The translations under genes and the position numbers were made by a program. 64,000 bases of DNA. It comes from Cyanoderma ruficeps (taxonomy: Eukaryota > Chordata > Aves > Passeriformes > Timaliidae). Below, in pieces: positions 1 to 12,905 of the stretch; position 1 is the first letter of the stretch, and each line of letters begins with the position of its first letter. The DNA lies in contig VZDJ01000346.1 in the NCBI GenBank assembly GCA_008694505.1, positions 15,851,719 through 15,915,718 on the forward strand. The letters run 5' to 3'. Under the pieces are notes generated by a model, which was given only the letters and a program-made list of their open reading frames with translations, ran no database searches and was not told where the DNA came from.

Positions 1-3000
1 TTTATCCCCTGTATTTACATAGTGATATACTTTATCACTATCACTTTTGAAAATAGAAAGTGACTGTGATGATTCATACTGTGTGTTTCAGTAGCAACAC
101 TGCAATAGAAGTTGCTCGATTGTCAAGCTGCCTTCAAGAAGAAATTGTCACTTTGGCTGATTGCTTAGCCACTAAAACAAGTATCATTTTGAAAGTTGTC
201 AGGCCAACACAGAATGGGAGCCTGGCACTCATAAATGGTATTTATGTTTGATAACATTCATTTCAGCTACAGCACCTCCCTGCATGGAGGGAGCAATCTC
301 ATTAACATTGACTTTGACTTTCTCCACCAAATGAATGACTACTCATTCTTTAAGGACAAAACTCACATTACCCCAGGCAGAGACCAATTAAATGGAATTC
401 CTGTAAGTGTCTGTATATAGAAGGCAAAAGGGATGAAGTTTTCATTGTTTTCTTCCCTGCTCCTGAACATAACGTGGAAGGAATGGAATCTTCTTCACAC
501 TCTCATGAATTAATGCTGTTGGACATACATGACTTGGCAACGCTTACCAGAACTAGTGGGAGTTGTGAGAGTGTAGCAAGTCACACACAATGTGGACTGG
601 GAAGGGCAAGGATGTTCCATTTTGATGAGGCAGCTCCCCCAGAACTTAGTTCAAAGCATACTGAGATTTTCCTTGAACACTGATGTAGTCTTAGACAAAA
701 GTTTGGGAGGAAAACAAAGTTTTCCCAAAAAGAGTCATTTGCTGAAACTAAACGATCTAAAAGGTTCAGAAGATCAAAGCTAGGCTTGAAGTCACCTGGA
801 AGCCAGCAGACAGGTCTGGGAACCCATAACTATAAAACCTATGGCTCTAATGCAACCAACCATGCCAGCGTTTACAAAGACTTGTGGAGTTGTAAAAACT
901 CCCAAAAGCCCAGTTCTATCTTGTTCCCATAGAACATCCACAATAGCAGGACTTACAGCTTAAAAGTCCTGATACAGATTCTCAAGGACCATTATTTCAG
1001 GATAATTATGCCATGCTGGCAGAAAACGGAAACTATTTTTCCCCAGTACTTACAGGTTTTGGCGTGGAGCAGAACCTAGAAACATCAAGCCTCTGAAAGG
1101 ACTCATCTTTTAGTTATCTTGCATAAGACACTAGAGTACATCTGCTGAGAACTTGGATCTCAGACAGTACCCAAAACACACCCCCTGACAGGCCCCTATG
1201 ATTAAAACCGCTCCTGTTTAGGGAGCACAGACTCCTATCCTTCCATGAGAGGAGGCTTCGTCTCCAGAGCCGTCAGCTGGGGCTCTCAGGCTCGAGGCTG
1301 CTGAGCCAAGAGCCTGCTGAGTTAGCCCCTTCCTCAGCCCATTGCCACATGCAAATATCTCAGCCTGCAAAGCTCCTTCTGGTGCAGGTCAGGGATCGAA
1401 GGCGCAGGCAGCATACATAACACATGAACAGGGCAAGTCAGTGCATAATGAGCTCAATTCACACACAATCAGCAGCCTTTCGAAAACAACAGGCTAATTA
1501 CACTGAAGAAACAGAGGAGATTATAGAACAGCAAAGGAACTAAGAGTAAAACCATTGTACATACAAAATGAAACCACAGTTGCAAATAATATTTAACCAT
1601 CCAAACCTCTTTCTAAAATAAATCTTTCCAGCTCTCACAGAGACTAAGATCACACTGGGTGTTTGTCCAAGTTTTTTGGGGAATTTCCAGTGCCTACCCT
1701 TTATTCTTTTAGATAAGTTCAACTCAGGACTCCAGAGCATGAGGGCTAAAACCTGGGAGATGCTGGGCACTTGCATCTCTTACTGAATAGCCTTTTATCA
1801 GCCTATTTAGGTTATCCCAGTTTAACCCTATAATCCCTCCCAGCAATTCAATGACTCAGATTAACTAGACACTTGGCCAGCCCCAGCTCCAGGCTGAAGG
1901 TTGGAGAGAGGCTAGTCCCCAGACAAATGATGCCTGGAAGTTGTATCTGTGGGTTGCCATGCCAACGCTGCTCACAGGTTGCTCAAGATCCAGCAGGACT
2001 TGGCAGGGACCTTTTGCTTCCCAGAGACCCGCTGACAGGTAAAATTGCTGAGTTTCTGTCCCATTGAAATGCTCAGTACAAGCATCTAATTCATTTTCAT
2101 CTGACTTTGCATAGCAAAAAGAGAAATGGGAGGGAGCAGCAGGGCAGTGAGGGACCTTCCTGTTCCCAGCACAATGTGGGATTCACTTGGTGTGCAGGGC
2201 AGTTTTATCTTCTCTCTGAGCATGCAGAACAGTAGTGCTCTGAATAGGCTCAGGCAGTCAAAGGCATCTGAGGATATTTCATAACTGGTAGTTGCTGACA
2301 GTGTATTCCCACAGCATGCCCTGTCTGAGAGCTGGGGTACTAACCCACAGTGCAGAGGGTGGATACAAAAATTTTAAAAAATGACAGAAATCCAGCAGTG
2401 GCTTGAATGTGGGTGCTCAGCTTCTCTTTGCACAGGTGGGGCATCTGTACATGGGACCAACCAGCATCAGACCCAGCACTCGATCCACAACTCACAGAGG
2501 AACACAGAAAGGGCAGCAGAGACGTCAGTAGCCATTGGTTCAGCTCAAAAAGTCAGATTCACTCCTCCCCTAGAGAACATTTAAAGCGTCCAGTATCCGT
2601 GTCCTTGGTAGAGCTGGCTGAGCAAACTGTTATGAATAAATTATGTAAATACATTAGCACCCTGCCTTCTGCTCACAAATCATTTAGGGACCTCTTTTCT
2701 CCTCTATCTGCCTCACTGTTCTTGAGGAATTTATGCCAAAGAGTTTCTGTGTCAAATTTCTGCCTTTAGGCTATTTCCAAACTGCTAGTCTTCTCTCTGC
2801 CCCTTCCCCCTTTGCTGCTTGTTATTCAGTGGGTGTAAGGTTCTCCAAAGTCACATGAGACACTGTTTCCTCCTCTCTAACTTTCCTGGCTGGGAAATAA
2901 TAAATGGCTGAGTGGCAGAGACACATTCCCATGTGATGGTTAGAGATAAATTATTGTGTTAAACCCTGTGCTTTGTTTAGGGAGACCAGTATTTCATATG

Positions 3001-4430
3001 GGGCTTGGGATTCCACTACATGGCCCAGTGCCCAACAGTTAAGGGCTCCAACACTCATTGTTGCAACACCTAGGTCCTTCTGTTGACTTAATGCCTGTAT
3101 CTTTGCCCAGAGCAAAATACACTGGATAAGATAAAAACAATCCAAATAAACAACAAAGCATTGGCATCACTCACTGGAATAAAGAGCAAAACAAGACAAC
3201 TCTGTGTGTTATGGCTCCTAGCTGACATTTTTTAGTCAAGTACAAGAACAAAGTTTTTTTTGCTGGCCAAAATGAGGGCACTTGTTGTCACACATCAGTC
3301 TAGCCTTGTCTAACTGCAGACTGCCACCAAAAGAAGCAGCTCACTGCATTTGTTTCCATCTGGCTTTAGGTTTCTGCTCTTTTTTTAGCACTGGACAAAA
3401 TGCCTGTGCAGGTACTGGGTGAGATTAGCCCTATCCCTAGGCCAGGTCAATCCTGTTTCTGTGGGCCACCGCTTGGCTGAATCACTGAAGTGTGCTGACT
3501 GCCTCCTTGCATCCTTGAAAACCAACACCAGCCAGAGTTGGTGGGATCATTGTTGGTGGCCTGAGAGTGAGAAGAGTGAGACTGAGGAGGGACAGAGCTG
3601 GACTGACTCACTCTGTGGGGTGTTGGGAGATGCATTTCCTGTGCTCAGCACCCACTCTTAGATGGTTAACATCAGCTGGTATCCACTCATGATCACACAG
3701 GCTTCTTCAAAGGTGGCCTGCTGCCCCTCAAGTGCAGCAAGAAAGAGCAGGAGCAGTCTCCTCCACCTCCCCAGCCTGGTCATGATACCAATCTGTGGGG
3801 CCAGAACCATAGAGATGATTAGAAATTGTCCTGCCAATGTTAACACCAATTCCCTCTCCCCATCCTCTGGATGAGGAGGACCCAGGACTGTGGCTTAGGA
3901 CAGAGAGCCACAGGGAGATCCTTCATCTACAGCCATCTTTTGCCAGGAATGACTTTTTGAATGAAAAGAAGGTGGGAATTTACCAAAAGAAGTGAATGCA
4001 CTTAGACTAAGCATATGCTTAACTTACACATTGATTTACGCCTCAACAAGTTTAATATCACACACAGCATCTCCATAGCACATATTTGTGACAAGTGCAG
4101 AGATTGCTTATGGTAAGTATGTGCCAGTATGGATCCAGAATTTTTTAAAAACCAATCCATTTTGTCATAGAAACAAAGAAAATAGGAATAATTCATCAAT
4201 CTGTCTAAGGCAAGACTAGCTCTACCTGCAGCATAGCTGGCAGGTATTTCATAAGTCTGGTCTTAATGGACCTCATCAGAGGGATGTTACTGTTTCTGAA
4301 GAATCTATTCCAGAAAAAAGACTTTTCAAAAACTCAATTTAAATCTTTGTTAAACATATAGCTTATTGTATTAAACACAATGAATAGAGACACAAAGGTT
4401 TATTACCATCTCATTGAAGTAGCATTTTTA
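1..4430. other. intergenic or intronic DNA, no gene recognised
   Basis: I see no exon, RNA gene or recognisable transposon here. The open frames are short (mostly under 80 codons; one of 120 codons at 2407-2769), overlap on both strands and show no domain or codon pattern suggesting selection. Composition is ordinary, with a slightly GC-richer patch around 1230-1400. Old, unrecognisable repeats are likely, but I cannot name any. Confidence 0.6.
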
Positions 4431-4439
4431 TTTATTTGA

Positions 4440-6110
4440 AGCCTGGCAGGCACAAGTCTCACCAGTCTTCTCCGCATAAATTAAGCAGACATATTTCTTG
4501 ACACCTGCCCCCACAGAGCATGTTTTCTAGACCTCTGACCAGGCTAATTTCTCTCCCCTGGACTTTCTACAATTTTTCTTGAAGTCTGGTACCCAAAACT
4601 GGAATTGGCTCCCTACTGGAGACTTTACCAATGGAAGAATTACCTCATATGTCTTTTGTACAATTCTGCTGTTTATATATCCCAGAATAATATTTGCTTC
4701 TTTCACAACAGGATGCCATTACTGACTCATGCTGAGTTTATGATCCACTACAATTCCCAGATCTTTGCTACCTCTCCTCTCATTTACCATTAAGTATTCA
4801 GGGAGGCATTTAGCCCTATCTAGATGCCAGTTTATATTCAAGGCTATCCTGCTTCTCTTAGAGTATTTCTTCAATTCCCCACGCCTTTCCCTCAAGATGC
4901 TTGCAATTTGTCAGTGCTAAGAGTCAAACCCAGATTTAAAATATGTACTCTTTAGGGCATCATTCAAGTCACTGTAATGATAACAGTGGATCTGGACCCC
5001 AGGACAGCCCCTTACAGACCCTTACCTGCTAAATCCAATCAGTGCAATGCTGAACTGCTGACAACAGATCCTTGGCTGTCATTCACCAATAAATACTGTG
5101 GCTATTTTGCAGAGTTTTGTCAAGAGTCAGTGGTCCTGAAGCCATGACTTTTGGCCAGCAGAGCTGACATGGAAAGCAATGCAGCATGTTTTCCAGTATT
5201 ATTGTTCATTGAGCCCAGTGAAGTTAGAGGCCCATGATTCAGACCACAATTCCCTGGGCACTTATGAAAATGCCATTTGAGGCGGTGCAAAAACCTTACT
5301 GAATTCTTGCCTATCCACATGGCTTGTTACCCAGTCATAGGAAAAACAAACAAAGGAGCAGGCTGGTTCGATATGATCTAGTCGTGACAAATCACATTGA
5401 TAACTACTTATCACTTTGCTCTCTTGCACGTCATTTGAACCCTTGTCTGATGATCTTTCTGGGAAATGAAAGTCAGATCAACTGGTGTCCTCTTTTTTTC
5501 CTTTTTTTTAATAACAGGCACTCTTTCAGCCTTTTTCTAGCCCAGCATAATCCAAATTCTCAAAGATAATTACCATGGCCTTCAGGATTGTTCAGCCAGT
5601 TCCCTAAGTAACCTAGGGTGAATTACAGGCCTGAATGATCTGAGAAAATCTAATTTATCTAAGCAGTTTCTAAACATTTCTTTCGCTATTCTTGCCTGAG
5701 CTCTTACCCTTTTGTGGCTGGTGTTAACTGTGTCAGCCATCTGATTACAGTCAGGCTTTTTAATGAAGACTGAAGCAATAAAAGGCATTAAACACTTTGG
5801 CCTTCTTGGCATGTTTTGTTATTAGCTTTCCTGTCCCATTTATTAGTTGGCCAATGCTTTCTCTGATCCTCCTCTTACTGCCAAGGAAGTTATACAGTGT
5901 TTTCATTTTATCCTTTATATCATTATAGTTTATTTTTTGCGTTGGCCTTTCTTATTTCTCTAAATACTTGTGCAATTCTTTAAAACTCATTTTTAGTTTC
6001 CTGACCTGGATTTCACTTTCTGTATGTTTCTTTTCCACTTTTACAGTTGCTAAAGAATTACTGACTTGGCCAGACTGGTCTGTTTTTAGAAATGGTATCT
6101 TCCTTCCACT
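4440..6110 (-). mobile_element. old CR1-family LINE fragment, reverse orientation, decayed
   Basis: CR1 elements are non-LTR retrotransposons that encode an endonuclease/reverse transcriptase. Read on the minus strand, about 5820-6050 translates, with stops, to the linker before the reverse transcriptase, including the stretch RRIRESIGQLINGTGKLIT followed by KAKVFNAF. About 5582-5812 then carries LDKLDFLRSF and IHPRLLRELAE, which correspond to the conserved start of the CR1 reverse transcriptase (family pattern: L..LD..KS.GPDGIHPRVLRELA). Towards lower coordinates, 5330-5520 and 4500-4800 match, in the expected order, the later reverse-transcriptase and C-terminal regions of CR1 copies found in turtles, crocodilians and birds. 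The pattern was recognised from memory, not by alignment. Heavy divergence and many stops suggest an insertion older than birds. It is not functional. The left edge is uncertain by about 50 bp and the right edge by about 150 bp. Confidence 0.85.
5582..5812 (-). pseudogene. remnant open frame of CR1 reverse transcriptase N-terminus
   Basis: This is the only sizeable frame still open within the decayed CR1 copy, at 76 codons. Its C-terminal third reads LDKLDFLRSFRPVIHPRLL, then RELAEQS, aligning with the conserved block that opens the CR1 reverse-transcriptase domain. The family GPDG residues are altered to RPV-. The catalytic YxDD region would lie further along (lower coordinates) and is not in an open frame. 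It is a fossil of the transposon protein, with no sign of host reuse. Confidence 0.75.
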
Positions 6111-6337
6111 GAGTGAATTTAGAGGACAGGTTTACTGTCTTTAACAAATACCAATTCTTCTGTTCCATTCTTTTTTCTCTTGATCCTCATTGTTCATGTC
6201 TGTCAATTTTTTTGAGTGTGTTCAGACTTGCTTAGCACGATTTCTCTGATTAGAACACAAAGATTATGAATTCTCCCCTAAAGGAGGCTATTGTCTAAAA
6301 GAAAAATGTAGATATCTGGGACATCCTTTAATAAGGA

Positions 6338-6770
6338 TTGGCATATGACTTTATCAGGAATCCAGGTGACAGGAGCACAGTCTTCAGTCTTGAGCTAGTA
6401 ATATACAATTCATTGACAAAAGAATGGGCCAAAAAAGATGGTACAGAGAACTTCAATAATGATGTAAATGAAGCAGTTAATGATCTTATTAGAGATCTAA
6501 ATACTGGACTAAGGTTAGATATGCCTGATGGATTTGCTAATGATAATGATTTGGCTGATGCCTATACATACAACCCTAATGAAGATCTATGGCTTTCTGG
6601 CTTTCCCAATTTTATTTAGTGAGGTTAAGGAAGCATTACTTCAAATGAGTTTGAATAAAAGTGCAGTGGCAAGTAACCTTCACCACATATTATTTAAAAT
6701 AATTGCTTCATTCAAGCTAAAATTAGAAACAAATTTATGTCATGTCTTTCTTCATTGCAAAACACTGTAG
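6338..6770 (+). pseudogene. decayed open frame of unknown origin; end resembles a LINE reverse-transcriptase start
   Basis: A 93-codon frame (6338-6619) begins MAYDFIRNPGDRSTVF and is rich in Asp, Asn and Glu (for example NNDVNEAVNDLIRDLNTGL). It looks more like a real protein than its neighbours do. I do not recognise it. Just past its end, a second frame (6528-6770) reads LFSEVKEALLQMSLNKSA. That resembles the 'EV..AL..L..NKS.GPDG' block at the start of many LINE reverse transcriptases. Together they would fit one ancient coding unit broken by a frameshift near 6600. It runs opposite to the CR1 copy on its left, so it would be a separate insertion. A processed pseudogene or a chance frame are the alternatives. 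Confidence 0.35.
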
Positions 6771-8250
6771 TGCCACACTAAATGATGGCATTTTCCAGTG
6801 AGGCAGCATAAAAGCAAATGCTTTCTGTTCCTCAGCTATCCAAAAGCTTGGTGCAGACTCTAGTTTCAACTTTACAAAAAAAAAGTTTTGATCTAGCAGA
6901 GTGAAGACTTTAAAGCATTCTGCCACTCAGCCTGAGGTAAAATTTTAAGAGGAACTTTTTGTTTAGTAAATTTAGGGTGATTTCAGCCATCTGGGACAGG
7001 CAGTGGCATGTGGTGTTCACAGGCAGTACCTTACCACATTCCTTTAGGTACCACTTCCAGTGGACAATTTAAATCTTGGGTGGGTCAGCTCTCCCTTAAG
7101 GATGAAGAGGGAAGGAAAGGTTCCTGACTTGCTCAAAGCATCTGCAGCAAGGTCTATAACATGCCCTTCCTGGAGGCTGGAGTTGCAGCTGTGTTGTATT
7201 GTGAAAACCAGTCCTATTCTTTGGCATCATCCAAGCCTGGAGAAACAGATGGTGACTGGACAAACACCACCCTTGAGAACTGAAATCTGCAGTCTGTCTG
7301 ATATATCTGTAAAAGACATAAGCAAAGATTTACTGGATGCCCTCTTGCACTGTTGAATGTAAATATAGGAGACAGCTGAGAGGGGAAGAGGAGGAGCTCT
7401 GAGGTGAATATCTGAGATCAAGCACATAATCAGGTGTCCCAGGGAGGAGAGGTAGGCACCTGAGTCTTGGTTTCCTAAGCCACACTGGTTTCCCTACTAT
7501 GTACCTGTGCCCGTTCAAGAATATAAGACTAATAAGATAGTAGATTCTTTTCCTGTGTATTTATCTAAAAATAACCAGAGCTGTGTGCTCAGGGATAGTG
7601 ACTGACTGGTGAAACTTCTTAGAAGTGCTATCACTGCCTGAGGCTTTTTAAACTTTCAAAAACAATAACTTACAGTTTTTCCCCCTGCTGAAAAAGAAGG
7701 CCAAGACATAACAGCTATAGCATAAGAGGCAGAATTATTTTTGTCTGTTCATTTGGCTGTGAGTTTTTTGTGTGTGTGTATTTGTATTCATGTGTGTCTG
7801 GGTGTATGCTTGTGTGTATGTGCCCATATGTTGTAAGTTTTTGATACCTTTGTAGACAATGACAATGAAAGCTTGTCAAGTTGGTCTATTCATGCTGCAT
7901 AGCTAACAGGGAGGAATGTTTTCCTTATCACAAACTAAATTATAAAATCTCTCAGAATTTATTAACATTGACAAGAATGCAAGAGTCCTCACAATACCCT
8001 TCTAGTGAAGAGTCAGCAATATTTGTGTCATTTTGTATTAATCTAAAGAGATTTAGACCTGTGCAATGTTTTATTTTAACTTTGCATTAAAATAAACATC
8101 TATTTGTGTTCAGCATCATAATAGGGGGACAAGGGGGTTATTTCTGTGGACAGGAATTACCTTTCTCTCCAAGTTTGGTGGCTGTGATGAGGCCACAGTC
8201 CTGCAATCTCACCCTTAAAGCTCAGGGAGCTGACAGGCATGCACACTAGT
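6771..8250. other. no gene recognised
   Basis: This stretch holds a TG-rich microsatellite (7769-7832) and otherwise nonrepetitive-looking sequence. Short open frames near 7060-7520 overlap on both strands and show no protein family features. Confidence 0.55.
7769..7832. repeat. imperfect TG-rich microsatellite
   Basis: Interrupted TG repeats (TGTGTGTGTA, then TGTGTGTCTGGGTGTATG and further TGTG blocks) span about 64 bp. The interruptions suggest an old, relatively stable tract. Confidence 0.8.
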
Positions 8251-8283
8251 ACATAACTCAGCATATTCTGTGATTCTGTGATC
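8251..8283 (+). mobile_element. CR1 LINE 3' tail fragment
   Basis: The sequence ends AACTCAGCATATTCTGTGATTCTGTGAT. The tandem ATTCTGTG unit is the signature 3' end of avian CR1 retrotransposons, in forward orientation. Only the last 30 bp or so is recognisable, so this is an extreme 5' truncation or the rest has decayed. Confidence 0.7.
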
Positions 8284-11200
8284 TCTCTACCCTACTAACA
8301 GAAGCTGTGCAAGCCAGCTCAGAAACAGAGCTGATTCTAGGAAATCAAACCCATCCACACCTTATTGTGCAACTGAACAATGTGTTATTCATTGTGTACA
8401 GAAACATCACATGTGAACATCCTAAACCTCCATGGGGCAATACAGGGAATGAATGGTGCTGAGATGCTGCCTGGTTCCCACCAAGGTGAATGGGAGGAGA
8501 GGATATTCAGCGCATCCCAGGAAGACATCCAACGCCTTCAAGATTTTATCTGAAGCTTGATGTGCACTAGAAAGTCTTGTTGACAGAGTGCACTGTGGGC
8601 AGACACAAGCCTGCTCTGCTGGTATTTGGAGCCAGGAAAGCTGCGTGACCATGTTAGTGCAGAACCAGCCAGTGCTGGTGAGCCCTGCCGAGTCTGGGTG
8701 TGTTATTTCAGGCTTGGCACACTGCTGCCATCATCACCTGCTTTTCCTCCAGCTCAAAGAGATTCACCAGGGAGCTTCAGTCTGCTCCGAGCAGCAGCAA
8801 GGGCAAGCTCACATCAGCAGGTTTCATTTTTCTTCCAGGCTTTGTACATGATGACATACTTCTAGCTTACAAAGCTTGCAAAAAAACAGAAACATGCACT
8901 AACCCCTTTTTCCTGTCTGGAAGGAATGAGGAATGCCAGTCCTTACACCTTCAGGATTAGGGATTGGGCAAATCCTACTGCTGCAGACACAAACCTCTTC
9001 ATATACTTGTGTTGTTCACACATAAGTGAGTTGTAGGAGGACAAGATATCAAAGGCTGTATGTACCTGTGGTCATCAGCACTGAGGCACTGTGAGCCACT
9101 TCTGGTCCATCTTTCCTACAACAGTTGCTCAGCAAATACATGTTCCCCCAGTGCTGTGTGTTGGCTGCTGTAGCCCCAATTTCAAAGTCTGCTCACTGAG
9201 ATTAAATTGATCACTGCTTTCACTTCCCCTGTATGTTTTTAAAAGCATACTTTGTGTTGGAAAAGATTCTTTTCCTGACAGGTTCCATATGTGAACAGGG
9301 ACATTTAGGTTACTCCAAAGAGACAATACATTAAACCCTTGTTCTTGCCTGGAGTCAACAAAAAGCACTATTTTTACACCCTCAATGTTTAGGGATTGGG
9401 TAAATCCCACTGCCTGGGCCTACAGGAACAAATCCTTATTGGAACCAGGAAGAAGTGTGAACTTCAGAAGAGTGAGCAAGATGAAAGCTGGTCCAGGTAT
9501 TTCTATCAGTTGCACTGGGGAGATTCAGTAGAATGAGTAAATTCATCAGTCATGTGTCCTCATCATAAGAAATCCCTCCTGTCTGAGACCACGCCAAGAG
9601 AGCCTCCCAGCTCTACAGAGGAGAAAGCACCCTTCTGGGGTAAAAAAAAAAAGGCAACAAAGACACCTTACCTGGGATGGGCTCAAGCAGAAATGTTGTA
9701 TTGCACTCAGAACTGGTTTGTGGAGAGTAGTAGGGAAAAAGACAAATAAAGGTATTTTTATTTCCTTTCTAACGTTAGATTTTCCTCATTCAGCAATGTC
9801 ACAAAATGATTTATATAAAAGTAGAGTCCTTTCCTACACACATGATGCAAAGACCCTAATAACACCATCTCAAAAATCTTTATCAAGTGTGTCCTTCTGA
9901 GTACCTGCCTCTGTGAATCACATTATCACTCATCAGCCTCTGGTTTGTCTCTGTTGCACAGTTGATGTACTAAGAGATTTTTGAGAGGGGGAAAATTGGA
10001 GCATATGCCCTAACAGTTTCTCATACCTACACATACTCTAGGAAAGCGATTATGCCAAGCTTCTCCAATATTTCTGCCATGGTTTTCAGAGCCTCAGCTC
10101 TCCCCAAGAAGCAAGGACTTGGACTGCTGTAGGACTTCCTAACCCCCATATGGTTTTCACAAAGTACTAATCAGTCAATGGAGTCAGTATTTCCACAGCA
10201 GAGCCACACCAGCTTGTGGGATAACGCATCTGGTCCCATGCTTGTGGCAGTGGCAGTGGTGTATGTTTCCAGAGAAGTTGCTTTCATCATTCCAAAGTTT
10301 TTCATCCATGTATCATAATACGTGTGTCTCCATTGCAGGGCAGATGTCTTTCCCACTTTCTGTTGCAATCCTACTCATCCAGACTAACAGACCTGCTGGA
10401 GCACAGCACATTTCCTTCCTTTCTCAGCATACGGGCTCCCCTCTAGGAGAGGGACTGTGCCTTGCAAGAGCCCATTGCAACACACATGCCACCAGAGAGT
10501 GCAGCTGCACCCAGGCCTGGGAGGTCAGATGTGCTCTGAACTGTTCCATGCTATTTCCATGAGCCTAGAATCAATGGCCACTGGAATGTCTCAGTCACAT
10601 CCAGTTCTGAACACTAAAGAGACAGGCAGAGAAAATTACACAGTGGCAGGGTTGTCCCTAAGCACTGACAAACCCCTCATGCAACAGTACCTCCCATAAA
10701 GCAGTCTGCTACATCCCAGAGCGTAATCCATCTGCTGTTGCCATGAAAGTCCCTGGAGTAAGTACATGTATTGTAGTACTTCTTCAGCTAATTTGCCCAG
10801 GGTGAAGATACACAATGTTGTCACCTATGTATCTTGACTACTCAGTACTAATGGCAATGACACATTTTATGAGAAAGCAGTAAAATATAAATGTGTTTGA
10901 ATCATCCAGATTACATCTTGCTATCCTGAACCTTTGGAAAGCATCTCTCCAGAGTTTTTAAGCTGAAACAGCTTCCCAACCTCTTTTGCATTAGCTTAAT
11001 CCTTGAGCCAGGGGCAGACTGCCCCAAGGCTGTCCCATTTATGTTGCTAGAAAGTCAAAGGAGCCATCTACCATCATGAGGGTATTGCCAGAGTACAGCA
11101 TGCACAATCCATGCTTCCTGTATCTGGGGCAGTGGGACGCAGCAGTGGGGAAGGAAGGTATGTCTGGAAATCAGAAGGGGTGTCTATATAGCACAACACA

Positions 11201-12840
11201 GCACTAAGAAGACAACCAAAGGAGCTCAGGCTCTTCTAAGCTTAAACAAATACCAGCAGCGGATAACTTCAGAGACACATCTCTTATTCTTTTAAAAAAC
11301 CCTAGCAAATTGTTTTAATTGTAAAGAAATAATCAGAGGGAATGAATTTGAGAGAGTTAGTCCATTAATCATTTATTGTGTTATTTTTATATGGTATTGT
11401 GCTGCTGCTATGATATGTTAAATATTGCAGCTTGATGTGTGGTCCCCAGGCCCAAGGAGTCCTATAAATTAGATGGATTTTTCTAAAGTTTTCTCAGTGA
11501 GAAAAGTTCCAGAAAAAGTGAGAATAGCTACATATTGTTCTATCTCCTTAGATGCAAAATAACCTCAGTTGACTGTGTATTATCCTAGCTGCACAATATT
11601 ATTATGGGAATTGTATCCACAAGAATTCCTTTTTTTTAATGGGGTTTTGAACAGGAGAAGTAAATGGCTATTGCGAGGTACAGCATCCAAACAATAGGAA
11701 ATTTTCTTGGGTCATTGTAAAGAGATTTAAACTGGAGTAAAATTTGACTTTGCCTTTTCCAGAATGAGATGTGAAAAAGGTAACCAATGCTCCTGGCCCC
11801 ACCTTCTTTATTAATGAGCTGGAGTCAATGTCAGACTTTTTCCTATGAAGCGTACAAGGAGGTAATCCTTCCTTCACCCAAACAGCTCAGAAAGAATGCT
11901 CCCGACTTGTGTGCACTCCAGACGTGTGATCTGAGGGACCTCAAAGCCTTCCACTGCTCACAGAAAGATTACAAAAGTCTAACCTGCTGTAAGTAACCAT
12001 CTCCAGCCAAAGTCACAAAAGATCGTATTTCCTCCTATGCAATCCAGGGGACCAATTTTCTCCCAGTAAAGCTATTCTCCTTGCAAAATTATTACATCCC
12101 TGTCCTGACAGCAGCAAATGTACACCTGAAGCAGCTGCTGTGGAGTGGGGTGAAAAACAGGTTTGTCATTCGCCGAGAAAGAGAGCTCTTCTCATGCCTT
12201 TTTTTCTTTAGTTTTAAACCAGAGTAATATCAGGTCCAGTGTATTAACAAATCAAAGCTGACTGCACTCAGCACCCTACAGGAAACACCCTTGGAAGAGG
12301 TATCAGAACCACCAAACATGGTACGAACTGGTAACACTGGAACTAGCAAAAAGATTAACAAAAATTAGCTTCCATATTTAAAAATAAACCTGGTCCAGAG
12401 TCTGTGAAGGAAAGATATGTGGAACTCTATATAAATTTTTTACAATTTTCTCCTCTATAAATTAAAAATACCAGTTTTCTTAAGAAAAAAATTAACTAAA
12501 AAACAAAAAACACCCAACATAACAACAACAAAAAAAAGCTAAAATAAAATCTGGACAGTCTGAGATTGCAGTCATTGTGCCAACTTTCCCTTCATACAGT
12601 GTCTGAAGAACCAGGTTTTGAAATTGTGCAGTGGAGCGTAATTTGGTACAGTAAATTATCAGTATTGAAAACACTATGAGAAATGGCCACTACAAATAGT
12701 GTCACATGGTTGGGATGTTTCCAATGGTTCTCAAACCATTGCAAACATCTCAGTTGATTTACACTGAAAGTTTTGCCTGAAAATGGATCAAGTAGAGACT
12801 GCAAGATTTTGATTGCTTTTTATTAATTCTATGGAAAAAT
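8284..12840. other. no gene recognised
   Basis: Short overlapping open frames (up to 106 codons at 10242-10562) occur without domains or exon-like splice context. AT-rich DNA predominates at 11280-11650 and 12340-12560. I cannot assign any part to a named repeat. Confidence 0.55.
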
Positions 12841-12844
12841 ATTA

Positions 12845-12905
12845 ATATTATCCAACTTTCATTGAAGTCAATGGAAAACTCCTATTTAAGGAGCAGGCTT
12901 ACTGT
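12845..12905. repeat. fossil repeat scrap of sauropsid type
   Basis: The segment contains CATTGAAGTCAATGGAAAAC followed by TCCTATTTAAGGAGCAGG. It resembles the palindromic 'ATTGAAGTCAATGG ... AGCAGGAT' repeats common in turtle, crocodile and bird genomes. The family was recognised from memory and its class is uncertain. Confidence 0.45.

Noticed and set aside
592..783. Apparent similarity between this frame (SFPKKSHLLK) and a minus-strand frame at 9129-9410 (SFPTQSMLLK)
   Set aside because: The match covers only a short stretch, is about two-thirds identical at DNA level by eye, and sits in A-rich sequence. A shared old repeat is possible but not supportable without alignment.
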